From the NCBI RefSeq assembly GCF_004359215.1, contig NC_090624.1:2546906-2579187 (forward strand): a DNA stretch of 32,282 nt, in the 5' to 3' direction. A program made the translations under genes and the position numbers. The notes beneath the pieces were generated by a model. It had not been told where the DNA came from, did no database searches, and saw nothing but the letters and a program-made list of their open reading frames with translations. The stretch's first letter is position 1. Each line of letters begins with the position of its first letter. Source of the DNA: Bremia lactucae. Taxonomy: Eukaryota > Oomycota > Peronosporomycetes > Peronosporales > Peronosporaceae. Below are positions 1 through 8,050 of the stretch, piece by piece.

Positions 1-905
1 ATTGGCGCGTAGTTGGCAGTAGGTAATCGCGTACCCGAAGACGGGAAATAATTGTCTTCGCAGTTCATCGACATAAAGGGGACATTACGCTACATGGCGT
101 CAAAACAGCAGACTTCGCCTTGGATCGAATGACTACATTCGCGCTCGAAATACCATGGGCTGCACTTGATCGCTGTTTTACTCACCTTGACCCCCACCCA
201 GAGTAGAGCCACGAGGCGCCAAGAAGGGTAGGAGCTCGAGCCGAATTCACACGAAATGGCGTCAACCCTGTGGACGCGTGTACATCATTGTTGGATGCGA
301 ACTTAGCAATTGGTAAAAATGCACTTCAGCTCGTAAAGTTAAGTAGCATTACTCCGAAGAATATCTCGGAGGACTCTACTCACGCGCTTGACTTGCCCAT
401 TCGTTTTCGCATGGGCCGCGTTTAACATCTGCAGCTTCGTCCCGAGAAGCTCGAACTGTTACATCCAAAATGCGAATTTAAATCTGGGACACGGTCCGAA
501 ACAACATTACCCGGCAAGCCGTGATGGCTAAACACAGCGTCAATGAAGTGCATTGCGGTCGCTGCCGCGGTATTCATAGCGTGAAAATAAATTAGGTGTG
601 TCATTTTGCCGAATCTGTTGACAAAAAACAGACACCCGTTCGATCTTGACTATCGGGTGCGAGTCTGAAGATAAATTCCATTAAAACTAAACGCCAAGAT
701 TCAGGTGCTATCGGCGACGGTTGCAGGGGAGCCTCCGACGATGGAGATGGCTTTACCCGTTGGCAGATTGCGCATGTACGAATTTTGTTGCGTCCCTACA
801 TGTACATGTGGGGCCAAATGAAGTCGCGAGACACTACCGCGAAGGTCTTATCGCGGCCTTATTGGCCATCAAATGGGGCATCGTGATACTCGTGAAGGAT
901 CCGAT
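1..905 (-). pseudogene. Element A integrase (Ty3/gypsy), decayed
   Basis: Integrase inserts retroelement cDNA into the chromosome. On the minus strand the zinc-binding H2C2 region is readable (YHDAP near 893, GRDKT near 865, VSRDFIWPH near 810-830, CAICQRVKPSP at 735-774). The second histidine is lost: the family GHRGRDKT reads GQ-stop-GRDKT. The core follows: MEFIF at 670-681, FVNRFGKM at 600-625, HGLPGNVVSDR near 500-530, then GQVKRVSR at 375-398. Against the family DDE triad the first Asp is Glu (codon at 676-678), the Asp of SDR remains, and the catalytic Glu of TERxNR is Lys (codon at 387-389). The C-terminal tail is visible to about 180 (FASNNDVHAST, STLGGG) and fades at the window edge. 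Several stops and frameshifts are present. It continues the same element as the RNase H and RT to its right. Confidence 0.85.
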
Positions 906-1041
906 CACGCCAATCCGAGTCGTTGTCGATGACCGTACGAGGAACATCGAGGTGGTCGATGATGTACAGAATAGATTACCGTCTATAGTGTATCGCTGAA
1001 TTTGACCACGCTTCGTTCGTGACCGAGCTCTTAGTGCAACA

Positions 1042-1800
1042 TCACTGAGAGCCCGTTGCAGCGACTATTTCGTCAAATAAGTACTGCTCGGGTGTAATCC
1101 GACTTAAAATCAGCGATACATATCGATCATCCTCGTTATCGTCGTCAGTCACCTGGCGACTCAGCGCGGTCTGAAGTTCGTCGTCGGGACGTCGTGACAG
1201 AGCATCAGCAAGTTTATTGGTCTTACCCGGTTTGTAATGCACGATGGAGTTGTACTCGGAAAAGAAGGACAGCCACCGAGCCATCAATTCCGACAAGTGC
1301 AGAGTCTTCATCGCTGTGCGCAGCGATGCATGATCGGAATACAAAGCAATGTACGTGTCCGTTTCCCAAGCAGAAGCACACGGAACTTGATGAATGCGTA
1401 CCGCATTGCTTACTACTCCTTATCATGGACCGGATAGTTCTTTTCTGCTGTTTTCATCTGTCGTGACTGATAACTCACGAATCGTTCACGACCCTCACCA
1501 TCAAATTGCATGAGGACCACCAATTGCGAAGTCACTTGCATCGCATACCACGTGGAATGGCTTGGAGTCGTCAGGAAGGACCAACACTAGCGCTGAAGTC
1601 AGGCTCTTCTTCACTGCATCGAAGACCGTTTGATGTTCGGGACGCCACAACCACGTGGCGTCTTTTTCAGAAGTGACGACAAAGGCTGTGTAGAACCGGC
1701 ATGATTCTTGATTTACTTAGCAAGTAATTGGCAGATCGAGCCACTGATGCAACTCCTTACGGTTCTTGAGCGTGGGCCAAGAACAGATTGACGACACCTT
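1042..1800 (-). pseudogene. Element A RNase H and RT thumb/connection
   Basis: The RNase H domain degrades the RNA strand of the RNA-DNA hybrid during reverse transcription. Minus-strand reading from high to low coordinates: KDATWLWRPEHQTVFDAV (1645-1700), FHVVCDASDFAIG with the first catalytic Asp (1521-1562), ERFVSYQSRQMK, then a frameshift near 1350-1370, then YSDHASLRTAMKTLHLSELM and KPGKTNKLADALSRRPD (1195-1344). The final frame stays open to 1042. The upstream half is about 97% identical by eye to A-prime (20370-20990), and the frameshift before YSDHASL is present in both copies. Confidence 0.9.
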
Positions 1801-2380
1801 CTTTGGATCAGCTCCAACCCGACTTACTCACATAGTAACCTAGCACCGAAATTTCCGATGAACAAAAGACACTTTTCTTAAGATTCGAATATAATTTGTT
1901 GTCTCGCATGACTTGAAACACCTGTTTCAAGTGTCGAAAGTGAACTTGGATATCGCTGAGGTTGTTATCAGCGCGACAATGGACAAAGATGTAATCTAAG
2001 TAACTAGGAGCCAAGTCCTGGAGGGTCTCAACACATTAGACCCCATGCGATTAATTGGCCGGTGCATTCTTGAGCCCTTGTGGCTTCACTAGCCATTCCC
2101 ATAACATGCCACTCGGGGTACCCACCGCTGTGAGTGGTATGTCGCTCTGTCGCATCAGGATCTGGTAGAAGCCATCAGTTATATGGATGGCTTTGAAGAC
2201 GACGCTACATGACATGGAGTTTAACACCATGTCCTTCCTGAGAATAGGCGTCTGCGCAAGAGTATTGGCATCATTTAGCCGATTTAAGGCATGCACTATA
2301 CACCAGCCTCTCGTAGCTTTTTTTATGCAGAAGGTTGGACTGGAATGTGGCGAAGTTCTTTCGTGCACATGATTCACCTT
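1800..2380 (-). pseudogene. Element A reverse transcriptase, both catalytic Asp positions mutated
   Basis: The reverse transcriptase fingers and palm are readable on the minus strand: SPHSSPTFCIKKATRGWCIVH (2290-2360), TPILRKDMV, then KAIHITDGFYQILM at 2150-2195 where the family has AIDLTDGFYQI, so the first catalytic Asp is His (codon 2183-2185). After TPSGMLWEWLVKPQGLKNAPA (2051-2120) stops and a frameshift occur, followed by APSYLDYIFVHCRAD at 1965-2010. The conserved YxDD box reads YLDY: the second Asp is Tyr (codon 1991-1993). FQVMRDNKLYSNLKK and VLGYYVSK follow. The enzyme cannot be active as read. The YLDY change is shared with A-prime. Confidence 0.92.
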
Positions 2381-2945
2381 GCGTCGGCCTTCTAACAGTT
2401 CTTCAATAGCCTCAACTTGAGGCTATTGACGAACTATTCGAGGCAACGGCCACTGCCGTGGTTATGCAATACTTCTAACCTGCCACGAGAGCAATATCGT
2501 GCGAACACCACGATCAGCAGGAAGTTCGGCTAGAATCGTGTCCGAAATAACATCTGCATACTCACGACCAATGTCCTAGACAGAGTTACCATACTCTCGC
2601 GGCGCCTCCCATGACTTTGACGCAATCGTTCTTCACGCGCTGATTTTGGTTCAGCGCTTCGAGGTCGCGTCATTTGCTCTTTGTTTGTCGTGGTAACCAC
2701 CTCGTTGGTGATCAAACATACCTGTTCCTCGGCCTCTTTTTAGATCACGTAGAAAATGCTTCCATGAGAGTCCTGAAAGGCGTTGAATTGAGGGTGCGTC
2801 ACGAGGTGGACTCGCGACTCCAATGTATTGGCGCCTTTATGAATCCCTTTCACGTAAACGATAGCGTGAACACATTTCAACGCTGTAATCTCGATCTTGG
2901 TGTCCCCGTCATGCTTCGAATTGATACTGGATGCTGGCAAACCGC
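2381..2945 (-). pseudogene. Element A protease-RT linker and pre-RT region
   Basis: This is the polyprotein segment between protease and RT. Minus-strand pieces in order: ITALKCVHAIVYVKGIHKGA and LESRVHLVTHPQFNAFQDS (2740-2900), KSAREERLRQSHGRR (2590-2660), YADVISDT and AELPADRGVRHDI (2480-2570), PRQWPLPR and QVEAIEELLEGRRK (2385-2460). Members of this family use ADVFPDxxPxELPADRGVRHEIDLVPG just before the RT fingers, which fixes the position. Stops and frameshifts interrupt it, and an inverted foldback insertion splits PLPR from QVEAIEEL. A-prime repeats it at 21600-22165. Confidence 0.85.
2394..2438. repeat. Foldback palindrome, 22 bp arms, 1 nt spacer
   Basis: Arms 2394-2415 and 2417-2438 are inverted copies with two mismatches; the central part AATAGCCTCAA/TTGAGGCTATT is perfect. 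It lies exactly where the family protein has PLPRxQVEAI; the extra inverted copy breaks that continuity. A-prime has the same structure at 21613-21657. Confidence 0.9.
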
Positions 2946-3049
2946 ATTAAGCTTATGAGCTCTCACCCCCGCCCTCTAGGCACTGGATGTTTTTATCGAT
3001 GATGCGGCAAACACATGACGGGAGAAATCTATTCTCGACTTTCGACACT

Positions 3050-3470
3050 TGATGCGGGAGCTCCTGCTCGGCCGCCGTATTCCCGGCCGACTACAAATTG
3101 CCCATGTGGGAACCTTGGACCCGACCATTGTAACTCGCGTACAGACTCCAGTCCTTCCACGTCGTATTCATGTTGGAGCCCCTGCTCGATCACAAAAAGC
3201 CCATTGGGAACCTTTAGTTTGACCGTTAGCGTGATGATAGGACCCCCTGTTCGACGATCATGTTCTCCCGTGGGGTTCTTGTCCGTCTGCGTCATACTTG
3301 TGTGGAAGCCCCTGCTCGACCACATATTCACCCTTGTGAGAGACCCTGCTCAACCGCGAGGGGTGCAGATATAAAACCCGGTTCAACCACTGCATGCACG
3401 TGTGGAAACTTCTATTTTAACCGCGTTGTTGATGCGCGGAAACCCTTGCTCGACATCCTTTTCCTTCTCA
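3050..3470 (-). repeat. Degenerate ~33 bp (11-residue) tandem repeat tract, (V/I)EQGLPH type
   Basis: On the plus strand the motif gcccctgctcgac recurs at a spacing of about 31-36 bp, near 3055, 3107, 3174, 3206, 3237, 3270, 3302, 3338, 3372, 3401 and 3437. On the minus strand the best units read VVEQGLPHKYD, IEQGLQHEYDV and GPRFPHGQFV, so the unit is about 11 residues. The tract lies between protease and pre-RT region of element A and is interrupted by frameshifts. I know of no catalytic role; it looks like a linker that grew by slippage. The left two thirds recur in A-prime at 22265-22580. Confidence 0.75.
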
Positions 3471-3499
3471 TCCGCATCGTTGTTCTCGCAGCGAAGCGA

Positions 3500-3955
3500 G
3501 AAGTCTGTCCAGAAGAACAGAACAAGCAGTACAGAGAGAGCCATCGTTCGCTCTATGCATCGTAGGTGTCGTGGATTCACGATCTATGACTGCACGTTGA
3601 GACAGTCATTTGGGGGTAATGAGATGGGTGAACTTTTTACTGACGTCGAACTTGCGTCGACGTCTCTCTGAACTGCCTAATTAGTCGATCTAGGGCTAAA
3701 AACGTGCCAACCATGGCATGCCCAGGATGTAATCGATTGCACACTTCATCGCGATAACCAATATATTATCACCACTGCGGTAACCATCAAATGTATACGG
3801 CAATGACACTTCGCAACGCGGTACACAATGTGATTTCACGTCTGCCAACTTGACAATGACTTGAAGAGGCTCCTCGCGGATCGTAGCGCTGCGAGGCAGC
3901 ATCGATAAAAAGGACTCACGACAAAAAATATTTGTGAGTCCAGGAGCGCTTGTAG
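3500..3955 (-). pseudogene. Element A retropepsin-like protease, active site deleted
   Basis: The aspartic protease that cleaves the Gag-Pol polyprotein. Minus-strand reading: ALLDS then QIFF at 3920-3950, where the family has ALLDSGASNNFV, so the GAS of the active-site triad is lost by a small deletion and frameshift. RESFLSMLPRSATIREEPLQVIVKLAD follows, then REVSLPYTFDGYRS-like sequence (as CEVSLPYTFDGYRS) and ILGMPWLARF at 3696-3730, the conserved C-terminal protease motif. Residual linker with FDVSKKFTHL and STTP continues to about 3500. The frame 3696-3902 is uninterrupted. Confidence 0.85.
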
Positions 3956-5006
3956 AGGTCGCAGGAGACCTGCGACATGTAAGTTAACAATAAGCAGACG
4001 TAAATCACCAGTTGCCGGGTGGCATTAAATCGTGCAAACAGCACATTGGGGATGGAAGGTCGGGCTGTCACCGGGGGAACCGAAAGATGCAGGGCGCCCT
4101 ACTGGTCTCGTCGGTTGTTTAACGTAGGGCTAGAGCAGCACCCCTTATGATGAGCGTCCCCTATATGATCCGGCATGTGCGCTGGCGCCCGGCACTCAGC
4201 CGGGCGACGGTGAAAGCTGAACTCTTGGTATAAGCCATGGTGAGCCTAAACTTATCGCGGAAGGCATAAGCAAAGGCCTCCTCTAGTATGGCAGGCTCCG
4301 CACGCTCAAGCGAAAAGCGGGTATGCCTCTCACGCATACCGCCCATAAAGACGTTCGCCTGTGTATACGTCTCCATTGTGTGTAGCAAGGCTATTTTCTC
4401 TTAGGCCATAGCCGAGTTCATTCAACACGAGCATGACGGGGTCCAAGAGAAAGAAGCCTTACTTCACCAGCAATGGCAAGCCATCGGACGTAGTCGCATC
4501 GCCATTTTATCCTGTCGCATAGACAGAAACTTAAGCGCAACATTTTGTCCTGCTGCGGTGGCTCGAAGGCAAGACGAAAGGTCATCTTGGATGACATCCA
4601 GGAGAAGAAATGGGTCCTTGGTCCATTCCTTGGCTTTCCCGGGGAGACGATAGAGGAGGTTTTAGACTTTCGACTGAGGCGTCTCGAGGAGCCTCGATGC
4701 GATGGCGATGTCGACTTCTCAGAACCATCGATTCAGCGAAAATCGATCCAAAACTTCTTTTGAGTAGAACGAGGTTTTCATTTTTACAAAATCGTTCCGT
4801 GACGATCGCGAGGGAGTCAAACCTCGCCGATTACTTTCGGTGAACTCGCGAGCCATACACTCATGTATGGGGAGAAGTTGTGCGTCAGGGGTCGCTGATT
4901 TCATCAGCGATGCAACAAACGCCTTTCTTGATATCGCCACGAGGCGACTGAGGGCACCCCACTCAACCCCGGTGATATTAAGGAAGGTCGCGTGCTCCAG
5001 AAGCAA
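3956..5006 (-). pseudogene. Element A Gag (capsid region and nucleocapsid remnant)
   Basis: Gag forms the virus-like particle. The N-terminal frame (4719-5006) starts MLLEHATFLNITGVEW and ends EVLDRFSLNRWF, then shifts frame into REVDIAIASRLL, YRLPGKAKEW (4600-4700), KFLSMRQDKMAM (4500-4540) and, after an inverted patch, METYTQANVFMGGMRERHTRFSLERAEPAILEEAFAYA (4260-4378). This is the usual retrotransposon Gag order: LRW(F), AGRAKxW, FLxLRQGKxxxxDY, TQVNVFxxGxR, LEEAF. Below 4160 a nucleocapsid zinc knuckle is expected, but I cannot read an intact CxxCxxxxHxxxxC. It sits just downstream of the LTR and primer-binding site on the minus strand, as expected for element A. Confidence 0.78.
4403..4475 (+). 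pseudogene. Inverted patch of another element's Gag N-terminus
   Basis: Within the minus-strand Gag of A, this segment reads on the plus strand as AEFIQHEHDGVQEKEALLHQQ. By eye it is about 79% identical to the reverse complement of 29965-30040, the Gag N-terminal coiled-coil of element J (AKFI-stop-HEFDKTRKKEALLNQQ). It interrupts A's Gag between KFLSMRQDKMAM and METYTQANVF. Confidence 0.6.
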
Positions 5007-5062
5007 ATCTGGAGCGTCGTATTACGATGATTCGCTCATCCCAAACTCGGGCACGGGAAGGA

Positions 5063-5078
5063 CTACTAAGTGCTGCCA
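5063..5078 (-). promoter_or_regulatory. Putative primer-binding site of element A
   Basis: Minus strand TGGCAGCACTTAGTAG begins with TGG (complement of a tRNA CCA end) two bases after the LTR end, the normal place for a tRNA primer site. Element J has a near-identical site at the same spacing (30256-30271). The tRNA is not identified. Confidence 0.6.
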
Positions 5079-5080
5079 GT

Positions 5081-5404
5081 TGTAACGGGACTAGAAGGCC
5101 CCATCACTAGCTTACACGAAACGCTTGAGGAAGCTTTAAGCCTAAGTGTCAGGTATCAAGTAAAACTGGAAGCTAATTCATTCGTTATGAATTTTTTTAA
5201 TCGGACTACGTACAACCGTGCCCGCCTTTTCGGGGAACCACTTAAACTCGGGTAATTTATCATCGGCATGTATTGGGTCTTAAGACCCCAAATAATGAAC
5301 TAATAAATAATTGTTACGCTGAGCCCACAATTCGGACACATCACCTGCCTACAAATGTATTTGTTTCTTTGTTTTGTGTTAATCCTGAAATGTGGCCCAT
5401 TACA
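5081..5404 (-). mobile_element. LTR of element A (5' LTR), 324 bp
   Basis: On the plus strand it begins TGTAACGGG and ends CCCATTACA, so it has TG...CA ends and short terminal inverted repeats. Gag lies immediately inside it on the minus strand, making it the 5' LTR of A. It aligns along its length with 19143-19408, the LTR of element I, in the same orientation. It contains a GGGTCTTAAGACCC palindrome near 5266-5285. The matching 3' LTR would be left of the window. Confidence 0.75.
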
Positions 5405-5411
5405 TACCAAG

Positions 5412-5960
5412 TGTAGGCGGGCGCTACTATAGCAGCCACACTCTATTTAAGTACACACCTCCAAGCACAGGAGGTAGTTTCTGGGTGACTAAGCGACCTC
5501 ACCCGACCGACTGATTACCTTAAAGAAGTGTCGTCACGGAAGCGGTAATCCGGCTTCGCGTGCGCACTTGTTAGCTAGGAAGTAGGTTAAAGACTGATTT
5601 ATATTTAATCGAGCGTAATATAACAAATCAATAGATGCCACCTCTGTAGATGTTTCACTTGAATATAAAAAAAGGTTTTTTAAAGCTGGAGCAAATAAAT
5701 TACCTATTAAAACAAAATTTATTTATAATAATAAAATTAATAAAATAGTTGTTAAGAAAAATTTCACCTCTACATTGCGAGTGTATTCCCTTTAAAAAGT
5801 ACGGATCGTGGATGACGCTAGCCGTCATTCTATGCACATACACAAGGGTGGGTCACTTTGTGCACCACACCCAATTGGCAGATTAAAAAACGTCACATGA
5901 AGTAATTGATCACCCCGTTAGGCACATAAAGTGTACTTAACGAATTTGTATAACACCGGC
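5412..5960 (+). mobile_element. Solo or truncated LTR B (family of LTR K)
   Basis: It starts TGTAGGCGGGC and aligns along its length with the LTR at 31187-31717: shared blocks include AGTGTCGTCACG, GATTTATATTTAATCG, GGATGACGCTAGCCGTCAT and CACAAGGGT(G/T)GGTCAC. The 3' end is eroded (the terminal GCCCGTTACA of K is not present). No Gag follows; the RPA2 copy begins about 50 bp downstream. It lies 7 bp from LTR A, head to head. Confidence 0.7.
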
Positions 5961-6009
5961 CAAGCAGAATATATATATATTAAAATGAAACTAATTGGCG
6001 CCATTTCTG

Positions 6010-6790
6010 GATCGACATCATCAATTATGGCGGCGGCTATGAGGCGTATGACAACGGGGGCGGCTTTATGTCTAGTCAGCCGTATGGAAGCTAGCAAACA
6101 CCTACTAAGCGCAGTAGTGGTGCCCAGAGTATTTCCCTGTCACAATAATGCAGCTACAGTCGCTTCATGCGAGTGACAACGACGCGCTTCGCCTAGACGG
6201 TCAGGAACTGTCCACCGTGCGGCTCGTGGGTTTATTAACTGGCTCAATGCCACAATCCACAAGCGTGCGTTTCCAATTAGACGATGGCTCGGGATCTTTT
6301 GATTGCCAGTACTTTGTCAATGCTGACAAATACGCTAGCGACCTTCGAGAAGGCATCTAGGTGCGTGTTGTGAGCAAATTGCGAAGTTTCCAAGGAAAAT
6401 CGAGTTTCACGTGCTTATGCGTGAGTCCGCTGCAGGATTTGAACGAGCTCAAGCATCATATTTTAGAAGTAATTTACGTGCATTGCTACAACACCAAGGG
6501 GGTCCGTTGGCAAGGCGGACGTTGCAATGACGTCGTTTGATACGTCCACAAAGGCGGTAAAATAATGGATTCTGCTAAGCACGGGAGGGTACGGAGATAG
6601 CACGTGTTACGGGCTCCTGGACTCGAAGTTCTCAAAGGAGCAACAAGCCAATTTAGACGTCTTGGCGACGTGCACGAATGATTGCGATTTTAGGTGGACC
6701 ACGTTTTTGCCACATTGTGAGTACACCAATTTCGATGCCGGACACGTCTACTCTACGATTGTTGAAGACCATTTCAAGTGCACAGCTTAA
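6010..6790 (+). pseudogene. RPA2: Replication protein A 32 kDa subunit (RPA2) pseudogene
   Basis: RPA2 is the middle subunit of the eukaryotic single-strand DNA-binding complex of replication and repair. The whole protein is visible in order: Gly/Tyr-rich N-terminus NYGGGYEAYDNGGGFMSSQPYGS (6023-6095); PVTIMQLQSLHASDNDALRLDG, VRLVGLLTGSM, VRFQLDDGSGSFDCQYFV, VRVVSKLRSFQGKSSFTC, LNELKHHILEVIYVHCYNT (OB fold, 6136-6495); a linker with FDTSTKAVK; and the C-terminus AGHVYSTIVEDHFKCTA followed by TAA at 6788-6790, matching the family's GHxYSTxDxDHFK end. Breaks: TAG at about 6093, a 1 bp loss near 6130, TAG at 6358-6360 where a Tyr or Gln is expected, TAA near 6560 and a frameshift in the winged-helix region near 6690. 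The order is continuous with no obvious intron, so it may be a retrocopy, though oomycete genes are often intron-poor. It is the only host gene I recognise here. Confidence 0.88.
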
Positions 6791-6962
6791 CGCAAGGACG
6801 AAAGGCAAGGATTTTTGTTTATCACAGTCTCTTTAATTAATGGCTGTTATGCTTACAATGTGCTTATTCGATATGAAAGATATGTAAGTATCCTTGAAAG
6901 AATGAATGTTTTATCAAACGAACGGCGAAGGGCTTTTAGTGCCTGGCATTTGCTAACTTGGC
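6791..6962. other. Short spacer between RPA2 copy and RT fragment
   Basis: AT-rich sequence with no readable coding or repeat signal. It could hold the old 3' flank of the RPA2 copy. No poly(A) tract is seen directly after the TAA. Confidence 0.4.
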
Positions 6963-7600
6963 AACTCCGTTGAGCTGCTCGATGGTTATTACCAACTGCT
7001 CATGCGAGCTAGCGATATCCCGCTAACAGCGATTAGCACCCCACGTGGTATGCTATGGAAGTGGTTAGTTATACCACAAGGGATTTCTAACGCTCCGTAA
7101 ACATTTAATTGCTTAGTGATGCAACTGTTTCGCCCTCATCGAGGTTATGCGCAGGCTTAATTGATGACATTTTTTGTCCATCGTCGTGCGGAGTAGGGTC
7201 GGTCGGATGTGGAAACCACTTAGACCATTTGCGAGCAGTGCTTGAGTGTATGCGCACAAATAAATTGTATGCTAATGAATCTAAATCCATTTTTGGCGCA
7301 GAAATTTTTATTCTTAGGGTGCTTTATTGGGAGCGAGTCCTTAGAGTGGATCCCGCTAAGGTAAAAGCCATAGTAGATTGGCCGGCTCCTAAAACCCAAA
7401 AGGATTTGTGCAAGTGGTTGAGTCTCGCCATCATTTACACAAATATAGCGAAAATTAGCTGACATGGCTAGGCCATTATTTAATCTCCTTAAAAGGATAC
7501 GGATTGGTGCTGGATTAGCATAGAGCATAGCGTCATCTAATTCATTTATTTTTAATTGCCATCGGCCTTGCGCTTGGCCTCGCGCTTGCATAGGCGCCGC
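6963..7600 (+). pseudogene. RT fragment C (Ty3/gypsy palm and thumb)
   Basis: Plus strand: VELLDGYYQLLMRASDIPLTAISTPRGMLWKW (6969-7065), IPQGISNAP then TAA at 7098-7100, FNCLVMQLFRPHRGYAQ, then after a frameshift LIDDIF at 7157-7174 with the Asp pair of the YxDD box intact, NHLDHLRAVLECMRTNKLYAN, and RVDPAKVKAIVDWPAPKTQKDLCKWLSLA to 7440. The first catalytic Asp (family VDLVDGY) is Glu here. The frame 7109-7462 is open. Beyond 7465 only traces of the connection region remain. Its 5' half, and the start of its element, are missing. Confidence 0.88.
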
Positions 7601-7649
7601 GCCTTAGCATTCAATTATACATCGTCATGCGCAATATTAGCCTAAAAAG

Positions 7650-7737
7650 TGTGCGCAAGTTGCAGTTGATCAACTGGCGAACGAAAGGACACATTAGTAT
7701 GTTCAAAATGAGCTGGTGACAGCTCGTCGATTGCTTT
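7650..7737. repeat. ~90 bp direct repeat, copy 1
   Basis: GTGCGCAAGTTGCAGTTGAT and the following 70 bp recur at 8176-8265, about 520 bp away, in the same orientation. The two copies flank the chromodomain of element D. The same pair flanks the chromodomain of D-prime (24349-24440 and 24878-24965). Confidence 0.75.
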
Positions 7738-7829
7738 TATCCGAGCACATGAGTTCCGTCTAATAGAGCGGAACCCATGGATCTAAGCTCGTCGAGGAAG
7801 GAAAAGATAATTCTCCAAATGACCTTCTG

Positions 7830-8050
7830 TTAAAGAGAATGGGTCTCGTCGTACTGCAAGACAAGACCCGATACGTCCATGATCAGTTGGGAGCGAGGTT
7901 CCCAACTATTATGCGAGTGTGGATATTCTCGCCAACGAACGAGGTGACTTGTTCAGTCCTTCCACAACACGGTGATTCGAGATGCGTTCAACTGGAAAAA
8001 TCTTTTCACCACTTGAATCCTATAATAGTTGTGAGGGAGGAGGAAAATTG
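7830..8050 (-). pseudogene. Element D chromodomain (integrase C-terminus)
   Basis: Chromodomains at the integrase end of chromoviruses bind modified histone tails and steer insertion. The minus strand reads VERISNHRVVEGL, then a +1 shift into TSHLVRWREYPHSHNSWEP and RSQLIMDVSGLVLQYDETHSL (7835-7990). The aromatic and WEP pattern (LVRWRGYPxxxxSWEP) is diagnostic. The frameshift at VVEGL/TSH occurs in D, D-prime and F alike. The opposite strand carries an uninterrupted frame (7839-8051) which is antisense to this domain. Confidence 0.88.

Noticed and set aside
721..999. Plus-strand frame of 92 residues
   Set aside because: Antisense to the integrase zinc-binding domain (GRDKT, VSRDFIWPH, CAICQRVKP) of element A.
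1912..1931. 20 bp palindrome CTTGAAACA-CC-TGTTTCAAG in RT of A and A-prime
   Set aside because: It lies within conserved codons (HLKQVFQVM) and arises from normal coding sequence; no evidence of insertion.
3015..3565. Long plus-strand frames rich in Cys, Pro and Ser (3015-3374, 3260-3565), briefly considered as a secreted Cys-rich effector
   Set aside because: They are antisense to the 11-residue repeat tract of element A; no signal peptide, and the repeat pattern explains the composition.
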